From positions 149,854-213,853 of the forward strand of contig NW_006281110.1 in NCBI RefSeq assembly GCF_000203795.2: a stretch of DNA of 64,000 nucleotides, read 5' to 3'. This DNA is from Batrachochytrium dendrobatidis JAM81. Its lineage: Eukaryota > Chytridiomycota > Chytridiomycetes > Rhizophydiales. The notes below the pieces were generated by a model, which did no database searches, had not been told where the DNA came from, and saw nothing but the letters and a program-made list of their open reading frames with translations. Position numbers and translations under genes: made by a program. Below, piece by piece: positions 1 through 11,948 of the stretch; positions within the stretch are counted from its first letter, which is position 1; every line of letters starts with the position of its first letter.

Positions 1-1629
1 TCATGATTGTTGTTGAATTAGATTGCGATCGTATCCGTGATTCAGAATACAACAAATGTATAGAGTTGTATTGACAATATTGACAGTCAAACACAATACA
101 TGAATGTGGGTTCAGAACTGGTGATCGTACAATGCATGATTACTAAGAGTGTACAAAGTGTAGATTCAACACTATAGTCTGATTGTGTGTCATATGATGA
201 TTGTTGTATATCAAACACGCAATGCAGTCAATGTGTAGTATCAACCAACTGAATATGCGACCATTGTATATCCCAAATCAAAGTCATTGCATGATGGATA
301 CGGTTGTAAATCAAAGCGTTTGCGGCCACACAACACTCCTGAAGGGTGCTTTTCAACATATCTGATCAAAGGGTCGTAAAAGCATCATCCAATCGACATG
401 ATCATCCAATTGATCAATATGATATTATGGATAGGGAGCATCATACTATGGTTTGATATTGGTTCATTACAAACAGTCAAATAACCCTGTATAATTGGTT
501 AATCTAGAAGGGTTGGTTTGCTATACAAACCATACATACAATCGAGTAGGTTCAATTTCATAATCGATACCAATCTCAACACTACTTTTGTACTATTGTT
601 TAAACCTATTGACCAGTCTGATGAAATTGGTTGATATTTTACTTGTATTGACTGCAGCAACCGTTAATGCAATACTGATACCGACTAATAACGATGGCTC
701 ACTCCAAGCATCAGGCACTTCCAGTCAAGCATCTGGCTCAACTGATGAACCCAATTCAGATACTTCGATCAAAACTGGCAAGAGATAATGGATGAACTTG
801 ATTTAAACCTTTCTGACCAAGACTGGCAAGAAATAATTAATGCAGCCAGCTCAAGTACTCCCAACCAAGACCAGCAACAACCAATAAATGTAGTTGATCC
901 AAGTACTTCCAGGCGAGGTCGAAAACGACCAATTGATGAACTGGGTCCAAGTATTTCCGAACAAGATTGGAAAGCCATAATCGATAAACCCGATCCAGGC
1001 ATTCCGGAAGACTGGCGAGATTTGATTGATGCAATCAATTCAAAAAATTACAGAGAATACTGGCAACAACCGATTGATCGATCTGGTCCAAGTACTTCCA
1101 GACAAGATCAGCGACAACCAATCGATGTAGTTGGTCCGAGCACTTCCAAACGAAGTCGGAGACAACCAATTGATCAGCCCAGTCCAATCACCTTTAGCCA
1201 AGTGTCTGGTTCAACTCATGAGCCCAACCCAAGCACTTTCAATCAAGGCCAGCAACAACAAACAGATGGAAACGATTCTGCCAATACTAGTTCAAATCAA
1301 GTGACTGAATTAAGCCGAAGAGATCAGATAACCCTTGATCGTATAAAGCAAAGACTTGTAGCGTTTAAAAAGGTACGAAAGGAAAACCATAAAAAACATC
1401 ATGAGTATATAGCTCTTGGAATCAATCAAAAGTTAGCGTTAGCAATGGGAGAAGAGATATCCGAGTCAAGGCACAATCCAAACACTGAAGACCAATTGAA
1501 ACAAGAATATGAAAAGGCAAGCAGAAAAGTGTATAATGTCAGACAACGATTGAAGGATCTTATGGCAAAACATGGTTTAAGATTTGAAGAACCGAATTAG
1601 GATTAATGATGTGTCGATGAATTTGATTT
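1..1629. repeat. Segmental duplication, copy A (cut by left edge of window)
   Basis: This block is nearly identical, by eye about 98%, to 14392-16021. The match covers about 620 bp of non-coding upstream DNA plus a whole secreted-protein reading frame, and it stops abruptly just after the stop codon: copy A continues with 'gaataaattt' at 1630, copy B with 'cagccaattc'. The left end of copy A lies outside the window. Carry-over of promoter and coding sequence together points to a segmental duplication rather than retroposition. Confidence 0.9.
621..1600 (+). pseudogene. Secreted repeat protein, copy A, broken by a 1-bp deletion
   Basis: The ATG at 621 starts a clear signal peptide (MKLVDILLVLTAATVNA), then a Ser/Thr/Gln-rich stretch. 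The frame ends at a TAA at 786-788. Compared with copy B, one T is missing near 770 ('gatacttcgatc' against 'aacactttcgatc'). After the lesion the next frame stays open to 1600. It encodes degenerate tandem units of about 20 residues around 'QPIDVVGPSTS', basic patches such as RRGRKRP and KRSRR, and a charged, helical C-terminus rich in Lys, Arg, Glu and Gln. I do not recognise the family. The layout of signal peptide, disordered repeats, NLS-like patches and a coiled-coil-like tail resembles secreted effector families of chytrid pathogens, which is inference. A sequencing error at the lesion cannot be excluded. Confidence 0.75.
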
Positions 1630-2522
1630 TGAATAAATTTAAACTTTTTGATGTTGATGTTTGTCGAGTATTGTGAATGGATCAACAACCATATCATTGA
1701 TTGTATACTGTGTTTGGTATTACATCAACAGTTACTGGATTGTTGATTGATACATTGGCATGGCTTGTTCCATATACATCAATGACATGATAACAACCAG
1801 TGTTGGTTGTGACTATCAGTCATACTTGCAATCACTTGTCAGTTGCATGATACCACCAACTGATCATGTCGTGCATCGTACAACAAACGGAGCAATACAC
1901 TTGTTGAAAGTCGGATGTAGATTGCGACATCGACTGGTTTGATATTGGTCAATTAGTGTTGTTTTATGACAGTTTACAATGTAATATATGCAGCATGGTA
2001 TTGGTAGTGTCGTATTCGTGTAAAATGGACCACTGAATAACAGTGTTCATGACACTGACTGTTCATCACTATCCAACCCAATCTCACCATTTCAATCAAT
2101 CTTGGTCAATGTTGATGATTTACACGCTACTTCATTATCCAATCTTGTCTGACATTATTATTGGCTTTAATCACATTTGGTTTGTACAACTGCCATGAGT
2201 TGTACTACCATTATCATTGTGTATCTGAACACCAAATATTCCAATACATCAATAATACCACAGTGTAAACAGTAATACAGTTGATCAGTATTGTGGCAAG
2301 ACTTTTCATCCAAGTTTGTATTTGGAAATACTCGATGGTTTAATCACCACATACTATTTGTAATGCAATTGTCATTGATTTCATTCCAGTCCAGTCCAGT
2401 CCATCCGATTTATGATGATGTTTAGTAATTCATTACCATGTGTTGTAGTAAACTAACTTGTTTATTAAACCAAATCTACAACGATCACATTCAGAATATT
2501 AATTTACAGTATTTCTAAATGC
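1630..2522. other. Intergenic, low-complexity
   Basis: No convincing gene. The DNA is made of repeated short words (ttgat, catgat, caac). It contains a short CCAGT tandem near 2391 and one copy of the terminal motif of the MITE-like element at 2011-2029. Confidence 0.6.
2011..2029 (+). repeat. Terminal motif of MITE-like element (solo)
   Basis: The sequence cgtattcgtgtaaaatgga matches the ends of the elements at 46812 and 52962-53156. No second end or hairpin is visible nearby, so this is a fragment or a chance match. Confidence 0.4.
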
Positions 2523-5500
2523 ATGTTTGATAACAATCCAATTTTGTTACAAAAAACTGATCAAAACAATACTAAAATGGAACAACTCGCTTGTGTGTTT
2601 TACAACAATCCAAACATGAACAATTCTTGGCAATTGTTGGACATTCGCATGAATGAAACTATCAAATCAAAATTTGATCAAAATTCAACTTTACTAATTT
2701 TATCAAACATGAAGTTGGATGATATCATGAAAGAGTTTATCAAACACCTGGAAGATTTGAAACTGTTAACAACGGATGATCAACTATATAAGGCTGAACA
2801 AACATGGGACAGACTGCTTGTATTGCTACTGGAGTTGAAAGAACAGAATTACAGTAAGTTTAATAGTCATTGTATTATTGATGAGTTCAAACCATTATTA
2901 ACTTTGTGTTGGTTTGAAGTGACAGACTTTAAAGTTATAGTGCCTCGCTTACAGAGTATTGGACTGGAAGATATCGCAGCTGAGCATTTGGAGTATAATC
3001 GACCCAGTTTACAGGTATTCATATATTGTAACAATAATGGATTGCTGTTCATGACTAAACTAATCAACATGTGTTGTGTAGATCGAAGTAATGGAGTTTA
3101 CTACAGTGTTTGCGAATATGGTATACAGTGATGATGATTTCAAAGTATCACAACGATTAAACAACCAACTCTCACAACTCATGCAATCACCAAACTGTCA
3201 AGTCAAAATAGCGGCAAGTCATGATTGGTATTGATCAAATGATTGTCATTCAACTTATCTAGTGTCAATATGCATATAGGCGATAAAAACATGCACAAAG
3301 TTGTTCAATTGTAGACGCTGGAGAGAGGAGTGTAAATTTGACATCAAGCCAATGGTTGAGATTATTGTTCACGATTCTGATCAAGAAATGCTCAGATTGT
3401 CGATTGACCTGTTTTCGACCGTTTGCAGTGAGATTGACGATCAAAATGTATGTTTACAATGATACAATATTGGATCAGTTTGTACAGTGTCATGCCATGT
3501 TTTGTTGATCTGATTGTATACTTGACATTGAACAATATCATTAGCTTGGCATCGTGTTGTCAAGACTCGTTTCACGACTGGAATCATCCGATGGTTCAGT
3601 TGCTGTTGGTTTTATCGAAAATCTTCGAGTCATGTATCGGAATATTCATCGTCATGACCGAGTAAAAGCAATGAAATGTGGCATCATTCCAGCACTGGTC
3701 AATACGCTCAGGTATGTGGTGTTATGCATGAATGTGTGTTCAGTCATCACCAATTGGTAAATTTGACATGGTTGGATTGACATGACATGAATACAGGAGT
3801 GTCGATCAAGCAGTGATTTGTGAAAGTATTGATACTATTGATAGTTTATGCAATGCTACAGATTGTGAAATGATTTCAGCCGAGTTGATAAGATCGGATT
3901 TGATTCAAACACTGAACGACTTGTGTATCAAACACAGCGACAACTTTGAACTAAAAACACGCATAATCAGCATGGCGGGATCAGTTGCATCCAAAATGCA
4001 CGACTTTCCTGTATCGCTTGTACGATCGCTGGTTTTTGAGCAATTGACGATATCGATGTGTGATCTCCGCATGGGTTACTCTTTTCGCCTGTTTGGATAT
4101 GTCAACGACATGATTCAGAAATCTACAAACAAGGCCGAGATGATCAAGGCGTTCCAAGAATATGGAATTGTGAACCAACTCAACACTATTTATTCACGTA
4201 GAGATATAAATCTGTATGGTTATAATGGTATTGTAAAACTACTCAAAACACTTGTTGATTTTGCCGACAATCATCCAGACAGTTCAATACGTACCGAGTT
4301 GGAACAAGGCGGGATATTTGAAAATCTAACGGCTATTGTACAATCGGATACTACTCACTACAGAGACAAAATGGTTGCTGAGCAGATCATTGAAGTGTGT
4401 TTCCAGCATCGGGTTCAGACTGCTAGTTCGAGCATTCAGCCATACGATGACAATGCCGAAATTGATATGAAATCTGGAATGGCCGGATATCCATATAAAC
4501 AGGTACGCACACTTGTCGAGATGCGGTATATCCAGTATCTGCAATCTATACTTTGCAAACCCATGTGGTGGATCGATATCACAAACCAGCATATTGTGGA
4601 GCAATGGAGGGCTGACTCACTCGGTCAGAATATATCACCATCAACATTTAATCTTGCATTGGAACAACTCGAGGTTTTTGTCAAACAGCTTGTTTGTAAT
4701 GGCAGTGATGGATTGGGCACGATTGTACCAGGACCTGTTGAACTGACGTATATACTGGACAATGGCATACCTGACAATGTACATACGCGATTGATGACAA
4801 ATGTATCGGATATTGAACATGGATCAAATCACAACACTGGTCAAATGGTGCACAATCTGATTGATGCATCAATGTACAGTGTTGTATATGGACAAACGAT
4901 GATTGTACCACTGAGTATACGACTCAAATACACCACAATGGTACCATGCGATATATTGTTATCGACTCGACTTGTTTCAGATACGCCCATCATTGACAGC
5001 AGTCCCAAGTTTATATCATGCAAGTTCCAATGGCTTCCGAGTGAATTCCGTGTCGAACAGGATGGCAGTGTGACCATCAACTCATACATCAACAATCTGA
5101 ATCCGATATGGCATCGAGACATGTATAAATGCATTGCCAAAATATTCAAATGTTTTGTCCCGATGTTTGAAAGTCTGTTCAGAACGATGGATCCAATGTT
5201 CAAGTATATTAATATTCGCAATGGCACAAAGGGATATGAACCGTCAAGCCAGTCAGATCATGATGATATGGAACCAGACACTCGAGTCATTCGTCCCGTG
5301 TATGTACCAACACTTCCGGAACATTTCCAATCCAAATATGAATCAGCAAAGCCAGTGTCACTGCGTGGTCGTAATCTGCAAGTCATTGTCAAACTCACCA
5401 ACATTCAACTGACACCATCCAAACCTAAATATGACGAGGGAAACTGGCACATTGAAGGTCCAACTAACGAATCGATTGTTGCAACTGGACTGTATTACTA

Positions 5501-6011
5501 CGACGTGGAAAATATCACCACACCCAAACTCGATTTCCGCGAGGCTGTTGATTGTTTTTATCAAAGGGTATCAGATATGTATTGGAAAGATGTGTATGGT
5601 ATTGATCGAGAATCACTACAGAATCAGTATATAGGATCGCTTGAAGTATCAAATGGTCGATGTGTAGTTTATCCCAATCGATACCAGCACAAGGAACAAT
5701 CATTTGAACTTGCAGATCCAACTCAACCAGGACACTGCAAGATTCTGACATTTTTTGTAGTGAATCCATCTTGTCGGATTGTTTCGACTGCACATGTGGC
5801 TCCACAACAACCACAATGGTACAACTCGAGTCTTGACAAGACACCCATACCGCCTGAACTGTGGAATGATGCCACGCAGTATATTCAAGGTGTTCAATCA
5901 CCAGCTGAAGCCAAACACTATCGAGATGAATTGACAAGTGACCGAACTCAAATCACAGCGGCATATAACAAGGACATATATGAACAGAAGTATAATCTTG
6001 GTCTTTGGTGA
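2523..6011 (+). CDS. ARM-repeat + DUF4246 fusion protein
   Basis: Five exons can be placed: 2523-3014, 3082-3213, 3280-3447, 3545-3711 and 3797-6011, giving 1057 residues. The N-terminal ~420 residues look like armadillo-type helical repeats (for example 'MKCGIIPALVNTLR' and 'FQEYGIVNQLNTIYSRRDI'). From about residue 560 the protein is DUF4246, a fungal family of unknown function: the tryptophan-rich start (KPMWWIDITNQHIVEQW), the hallmark 'WHIEGPTNESIVATGLYYYD' and the C-terminal 'VAPQQPQW'. DUF4246 proteins as I know them lack an ARM front, so the fusion is notable. Intron 2 (3214-3279) begins GCAAGT rather than GT; the open frame on both sides supports this and the nearby GT choices give stops. 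There are no neighbours within 1.9 kb. The biochemical role is unknown; ARM repeats would suggest protein binding. Confidence 0.8.
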
Positions 6012-8080
6012 TGGATTGTGAGGTTGTGATTTTACAACAATGAGTTGCAATGCCAGTCAGATCTATGCAATTAAATGGATCGAATAAATTGAATGTATCG
6101 AATCAATCATGTCAATCATGACAGTGATTGTTGATTATATTGACTGATTGTGTACAATTGATTGATACAAGTGATATGGATGCATCATTCGGTGTTGTTG
6201 AATCAGATCATTGCTTGATTCTGTCAATGTGATCAAATGGATTACTACAAAACTGGACATGCTCAAGTTGAATCAAGTATTGAATCGAGTATTGGATTGA
6301 TATTTACACACAACCACAACCACAACCACAATTGCAATCAGCACAGTCTGAATATTAGACATTTGAACATCACGTATCGAGTTGTGGATAAATGCGAGTT
6401 GGCATATTGGACTGTTTTTGTAGTTTATTAATGATTTGATTCACGACTGTTTGAATTCAAGGCTCAATATGGATTACAACTGGATTGTCGTTGTTTCCAT
6501 TTGGAATGCCAAATCTGTCAATGTGTTGATTGGTTGCTAGTCCATTGTCCAATCCATTGATCAGTAATTGTTCAAATCAAAGTTGTATCCGAGTCGAGTT
6601 GTCAATCAGGATACCATAACCTGACATCCAAACGATTATTCAAACGATTGTCCAAACCATCAATGATTGTCAGAATAAGCTTTACGACTCGACTGCAATA
6701 ACCACCACAGTCATGGTCAGGTTAGTATGTTGATCCGTTTACAAAGTTCCAATACTGCAACAGATTCAACATACTCTTGAAAGTGCTGCACACCACATGG
6801 ATCCAGCAAACCCACTGATGAATTGAACCAATCAATTGACCAATGACATGACTCGATATTGGACATCGAGTTGCACACAGTTGGTAAAAAGTCACCGACA
6901 TGTTCAGATAGTCAAACCTTGACTACAGGTTGATATCATCACCCAACACACCAAATACAACACACAATCTGGACGACTACTGGATCATATTGTGGATATC
7001 AATCAACGGAGCTACTGGTTCCAAACAATCATGTACAATCATGTACAGTCATTACAGGACAATATGATACATTTCTGAATAGCATGTTGTAATCAACACG
7101 AGTGGAGTTGTGCAATAGACTTGTCATGGTTTACAATGGTTTGATATGAACATGATGGCTCGGACTCTATTCAGTCGGATCAACTCGACTACAATTGGTC
7201 GTGTATATTATGATTGACACGAACAATTGTAGTTGAACTCGAATACAGATTGACTGTTGAATCACAATGCGTGGTATCAGCAACATGATGTGATATATAG
7301 TGGAATGTATACGCTAACCTGACATGTGTCATGTAGTGTGTATTCGATCAATATGAGTATTAGCAATCAACAAGCCATACGATGTTTGTGTTCGAGTGAT
7401 GGAGTGGAGTGGAATGAGTGCATCAATCCAGAATACGAGTCAATCATGACATATGATCATGATGTGTGATTGATACAACTATAGTGACAATCGATATTGA
7501 TATAGTAATACCCAACATGCAATGCCAACACAACAGTTGCAAGTCACTGATCATCAATGTGACATTGTGATTGCAACATGAACTGCATTGTATTGATTCA
7601 GTTGATTGATTGAATTACTGGACAATATGCAGTGATGACTGATCGTGTCGAGTTGAATGCAGAGTATCACCAAACCACGACATGTTGAACATGTCAACCA
7701 CAACACATATTGATGATCATCCAACAACTGAATGTCAGCTCAGTTGCATATAGTCTTGTTTAAACATGTACATATCTGTTCATATTTCAACACACTGACC
7801 CTTTTAGGGTGGATAAGGGTGTAAAACACAATCAACCATATGATACTCGAATGTATAGTCAAACAGTGGTTTAATCAATATTGCGGGTGATCATATAAGG
7901 AGTAACCCTTTAAAGTTTGAGATTGGTAGCAAATCATCACCAACCCTGATAATAAAGCCAATCCCTAAAACGGTCATCCAATATGCTTTTAATATTATCC
8001 ATCCAATAATGGATATAAATACAATCCAGCCTTGCTTGTTGAATACCAATAATTACAACTTGCTCAACCAAGCCAATACA
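6012..8080. other. Intergenic, gene-poor
   Basis: No supported gene in 2 kb. A (CAACCA)n-like run lies near 6310. The last 300 bp carry the promoter-proximal AGGGT/ACCCT motifs (7798-7830, 7903, 7945) and a TATA-like box for the following secreted-protein gene. Confidence 0.6.
8013..8020 (+). promoter_or_regulatory. TATA-like box
   Basis: The sequence 'ATATAAAT' lies about 60 bp upstream of the signal-peptide ATG at 8081. An upstream in-frame ATG at 8009 overlaps it, which argues that 8081 is the real start. Confidence 0.4.
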
Positions 8081-8746
8081 ATGAAACTCGCAGTCACAAT
8101 ATTGGCATCAATCCTGGCCATCTGCTCGGTTACTACAGCCATCCCAGTCAATCCCAGTGCAGCTACAAGTGCTGAAACTAGCACTTCAACAGCTCAACCC
8201 ACTGAAATTACAAGTACTGAATCTGAGTATCGGAAAATTTCTCATGAAGAAGCTACGGGTTTAGTTGATATCAGTCAATTTTCAGAGAATGATGCGAATT
8301 TGATTGAAGAATATCTACTAATGGATCAAAGATATGATGATATCAACAAACCGTATGACGTGGCCAATTTTGAAAGGCTTGACCAAGGAAAATTGGTGGA
8401 ACAACTAACTGAACAAAAAGAGAAACTGTTACATAAACCTTATCAAGACGAGAATGATCCAATGTATCAAGAAGAGCTTGAAAATTCTAAATTGAAGCTT
8501 AAGAAAGCGCTAAGAGAACTCAAACGGATTGCAAAAAAGTGTGAGAGAATCGGTAACAGCCTTTATTACGCTACTTCGCAATTGAATTATAGCAGAGAAA
8601 ATCTCGCAGAGCGCCTGTTCCAGAATGGCCCGAGTGGAACATCACTGAATTCTTATGTGGAATTTCTGGAATCAAATCGTGATTTTGTTGAAAAGATTTA
8701 CGAATCTCTCACTCTTCAACTAAGCCAACAGTCAAAATCAGAGTAA
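8081..8746 (+). CDS. Small secreted protein, helical, unknown function
   Basis: Single-exon protein of 221 residues. The N-terminus (MKLAVTILASILAICSVTTA) is a good signal peptide, and the ATG at 8081 is preferred over the in-frame ATG at 8009 because it starts exactly there. A Ser/Thr-rich linker follows to about residue 48. The rest is acidic and then strongly charged, with a probable coiled coil around residues 105-165 (KLVEQLTEQKEKLL; LKKALRELKRIAKKCERIGN). There are no enzymatic motifs. The plan resembles the duplicated secreted gene (signal peptide, low-complexity linker, helical tail) but without obvious sequence identity. It may belong to a lineage-specific secreted family of a chytrid; a host-interaction role is speculation. 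Confidence 0.75.
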   Translation: MKLAVTILASILAICSVTTAIPVNPSAATSAETSTSTAQPTEITSTESEYRKISHEEATGLVDISQFSENDANLIEEYLLMDQRYDDINKPYDVANFERLDQGKLVEQLTEQKEKLLHKPYQDENDPMYQEELENSKLKLKKALRELKRIAKKCERIGNSLYYATSQLNYSRENLAERLFQNGPSGTSLNSYVEFLESNRDFVEKIYESLTLQLSQQSKSE

Positions 8747-10386
8747 TCCTCTAATAATGGAAATAACCTTGGATCACGCTGAAATCGACCTAAAAATGAA
8801 GATTCATTCGATTGATCCGAATGCTAATCTGTATTGGTTTCGACTGACTCGATTGTATTTTTATTTGAATAAAATATGATACGATACAATTACCATTTGA
8901 TATTATATCTGATCATTGTACACAGTCTTGTTGGCATGATATCATATTGTACATTGACACTTGTATTTCCAACACAATACAGTTGATTGTATATTGCATA
9001 GTTGTACACATTGATGATGCTGACATGCATGTGTGTATCGTGTCGATATGATATCGCTTGACATGCTGCAAGCGATTGTTTGAAACCACTATGCTTTTTG
9101 ATTCAGTCATTAATACTTGCAAAGCGTTAGTCAATACTTTCATTCCAAATTACCAATTGATATGATGCTACACAAACAACAGATTCGTCGTGTTCAACAC
9201 TACAAATACCTGAATGTTGTATTCCACAACCACTGTATCACACCATGTGACTGGAATATAATCAGGTTGCTGTATGCAATAGCATGTTGGTTGTGCCCGG
9301 TTCTTGCAAACCACCAACTCACAGTCAACTTTCAGACACGAATATTCTTGGCAGTCATTCTATTAATGATCATGTATGCACTGGATCTGGTTGGTGGTTG
9401 GTGGTAACTTGACCTGCATACACAGTCAACAGTCAACAACGGTGTGCGACACATATTGAATGCATGCAAATACATGACTGTCAATTTCTTGTTGTTGAAA
9501 TGGGTTCAGATCACCATTAGCTCACTCACTCGTTGCACCGATGCGATTGCATGATCAACTGGACATCAACCAAACCACATTCGAATGCATATGTTCCAGT
9601 CATGTGCATGGTGTATTGATTGTCAACTCACAATGTCAACTCCAACACATTCCACCATGATTATGGTCACATCATACCATGCTGATGTATGTCGATCGGT
9701 ATCACATTGCAACCAGTTATCATCCAATGACTGCAATGCAATACCGTGCATGTATTGTGACTGATACGCTGTGCACCATCAGCAAGTGTGCAACTGTCAC
9801 TCGATATATCGACTCTGATATGCAACAACATGCTGTGTTTACCATGATCAGGTTTTTGATCAATCTTGGACTCATGATACATGATTTGTCATGTTGGATC
9901 GTGTGGATGTGTCATGGACTGCAATTTAGTTGCAGACACACATATGTTGGACATTGACTGATGCATACTGTGCAATGACTGATCAGTGCGAGTGTAATTG
10001 CACACTTGGTGGTATTGTGCATTATGGTTGTTTGACAATGTATGAATGCTGGATTAGTCGGTTATATGCAATCCATTTGAATCAATCTATTTGGACAAAC
10101 ACTCGATGTAACTGACAACAATGGGTTGTCAGCCATGTGGTGCTGATACTTGAGTTGGACCAATCACAGAATACTGACTGTTCGATGAGTCGAGTTTGTG
10201 CTGGTAGCATACCAATGGTAACAAACACAACTCTGGCATCATCACTGAGACCACCATACATGAGTTTACCAATAAACTTGTAGCACCAACAGCATATGCT
10301 TGTACGATTACAGCCTGTTTTCATGAGATCATTTCATTTATTGAGTTGATGATAGTCGAGTAGATACTAATAGTTGATTGATATTA

Positions 10387-10578
10387 CAGCCATATTGACT
10401 TGAATAGACCACCAAATAACAGTGTCGGTGTGTGATAAACAGTCAGTGTCATGAACTGATTGACAATACAGTGATATTGTTGGTGGTGATTGGCATGAAA
10501 ACAACAGTTGCATTATTGACATGTGTCATGATTGTTGTTGAGCCAGATTGCGATTGTATCCGTGATTCAGAATACAAT
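10387..10578 (+). repeat. Dispersed repeat copy (decayed membrane-protein-like frame)
   Basis: About 190 bp match 14253-14444, starting 'cagccatattga' and ending near 'gtgattcagaatacaa'. All copies keep an open frame with a hydrophobic stretch (VVIGMKTTVALLTCVMIVVE) followed by a charged segment. A more diverged relative lies at 31500-31800. The conservation of a reading frame suggests a fragment of a former gene or element. Confidence 0.65.
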
Positions 10579-11884
10579 AGAAACGACAAACGCCGGTTCA
10601 AGACTATTTCAGTTCAAAATCATAGTTTGTGAGCATCATATCATCGACACTGTTTATAATAATTCATAATGTATATTGACTCAACCGTCAATGTCAAGTA
10701 CAAAACTACAACCAATATTCAGCATTGTTTATTCCAAACCAACAGTCAATTACTGCAAGATAGTGTTCAACTCTACATGAATGCGATTGTATACCATTTT
10801 GGTTTCAGCTGTAAATTTGAGCTATTTCGATTTGTTCAAACTTTGTTTCTAATCTGTGCGATTTGTTGTGGATTCAGCACAAAGGTGAACAAATCTGGTA
10901 TTTCTACTCGAGATACTGGAGTGTCTTGATTGAATGCACTTTAACAAAGCAGTCAATACTCTGCTGTTTTGTTGGATCACATCAATTGACATACTCTTGG
11001 ATATTCGTGGCTAGTTTACTGTGTTGTATTTGTTAGACATTGATTGTGATCTAGTTGGATGTCACGGATAGCAACAATCGACATGACAGTGGACACTATT
11101 GGACATGTACACTGCAATGTGACTATCAGCAACCATCACCATCAGTGTGTATCATGTGTTTAAAAAGTACTCGCATGCATTGGATTCAACACCACATTTG
11201 TGATCGGGTTTGATTTGTATTGTATTGGTGGTGTTGTATTGCATATACCAGTAGATTGTGTGTTGATTTGAATGACATGATCATCCATTGTGGTTCATGT
11301 ATCACGATGACAATCTGACCTGTTGACACGGCCAGTTTGTTGAACGACCTGCCAATCTCCAATTCAATTATAGTACAACGTCACTTATTCGGTGTAGCAG
11401 CAACAGCTTACCGAGTTTGATGTTGATCATGTTGTGACACAATCAGCAGTGTTTGATGTATACAGTCTACATTAACCTAAAATTACTGTGCAGTCATACC
11501 AATGGAAAAGTCATGGTTTTGAAATACTGCAGCAACAGGCTGTTTGATGCTGTTGTGTCCGAGTGATCAAATACATGACCAATTGAACAATCAGTCAAAT
11601 ATTTGGTATACAGTGACTGTATATGCTGTAGTAATGGATTGTAGATGTGATGATAACTATCCATAATCAGAGTGACAATTTGACACTACCTAATCACTGG
11701 ATACATGACCGTAATTGGAGAGATCAACGTAGCATACTACCGAAGTTGATTTTTCATATTAACAGTGGTGCTTGTATATTAATCCACCCTATATGGTGTT
11801 TCCAGCTTTATTCACCCTACACGGCGTACTTTTTGTTTTCTGTGGTCATTCATTTGAAAAGTGCTGATTGTCGCCCTTGAAGCT

Positions 11885-11903
11885 GCCGTCGTTATAAAAC
11901 GGC
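11885..11903 (+). promoter_or_regulatory. TATA box inside a short inverted repeat
   Basis: GCCGTCGTTATAAAACGGC: the arms GCCGT and ACGGC flank TTATAAA, about 50 bp upstream of the ATG at 11949. A TATA box is the likely function; the dyad may be incidental. Confidence 0.45.
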
Positions 11904-11948
11904 AATCATCTACCGGATTTAAAGCTTTTCGTTACACTACTCGATGCA

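Larger units (their letters stand above)
8747..11948. other. Intergenic, gene-poor
   Basis: Some 3.2 kb without a gene I can support. Open frames up to 96 codons exist on both strands but have no start context, domain or intron logic. A diverged copy of a dispersed repeat lies at 10387-10578. AGGGT/ACCCT-type motifs cluster at 11776-11875, next to the following secreted gene. Confidence 0.6.

Noticed and set aside
10669..10929. 86-codon plus-strand open frame
   Set aside because: No signal peptide, domain, homology I can see or splice context; typical of chance frames in this low-complexity DNA.
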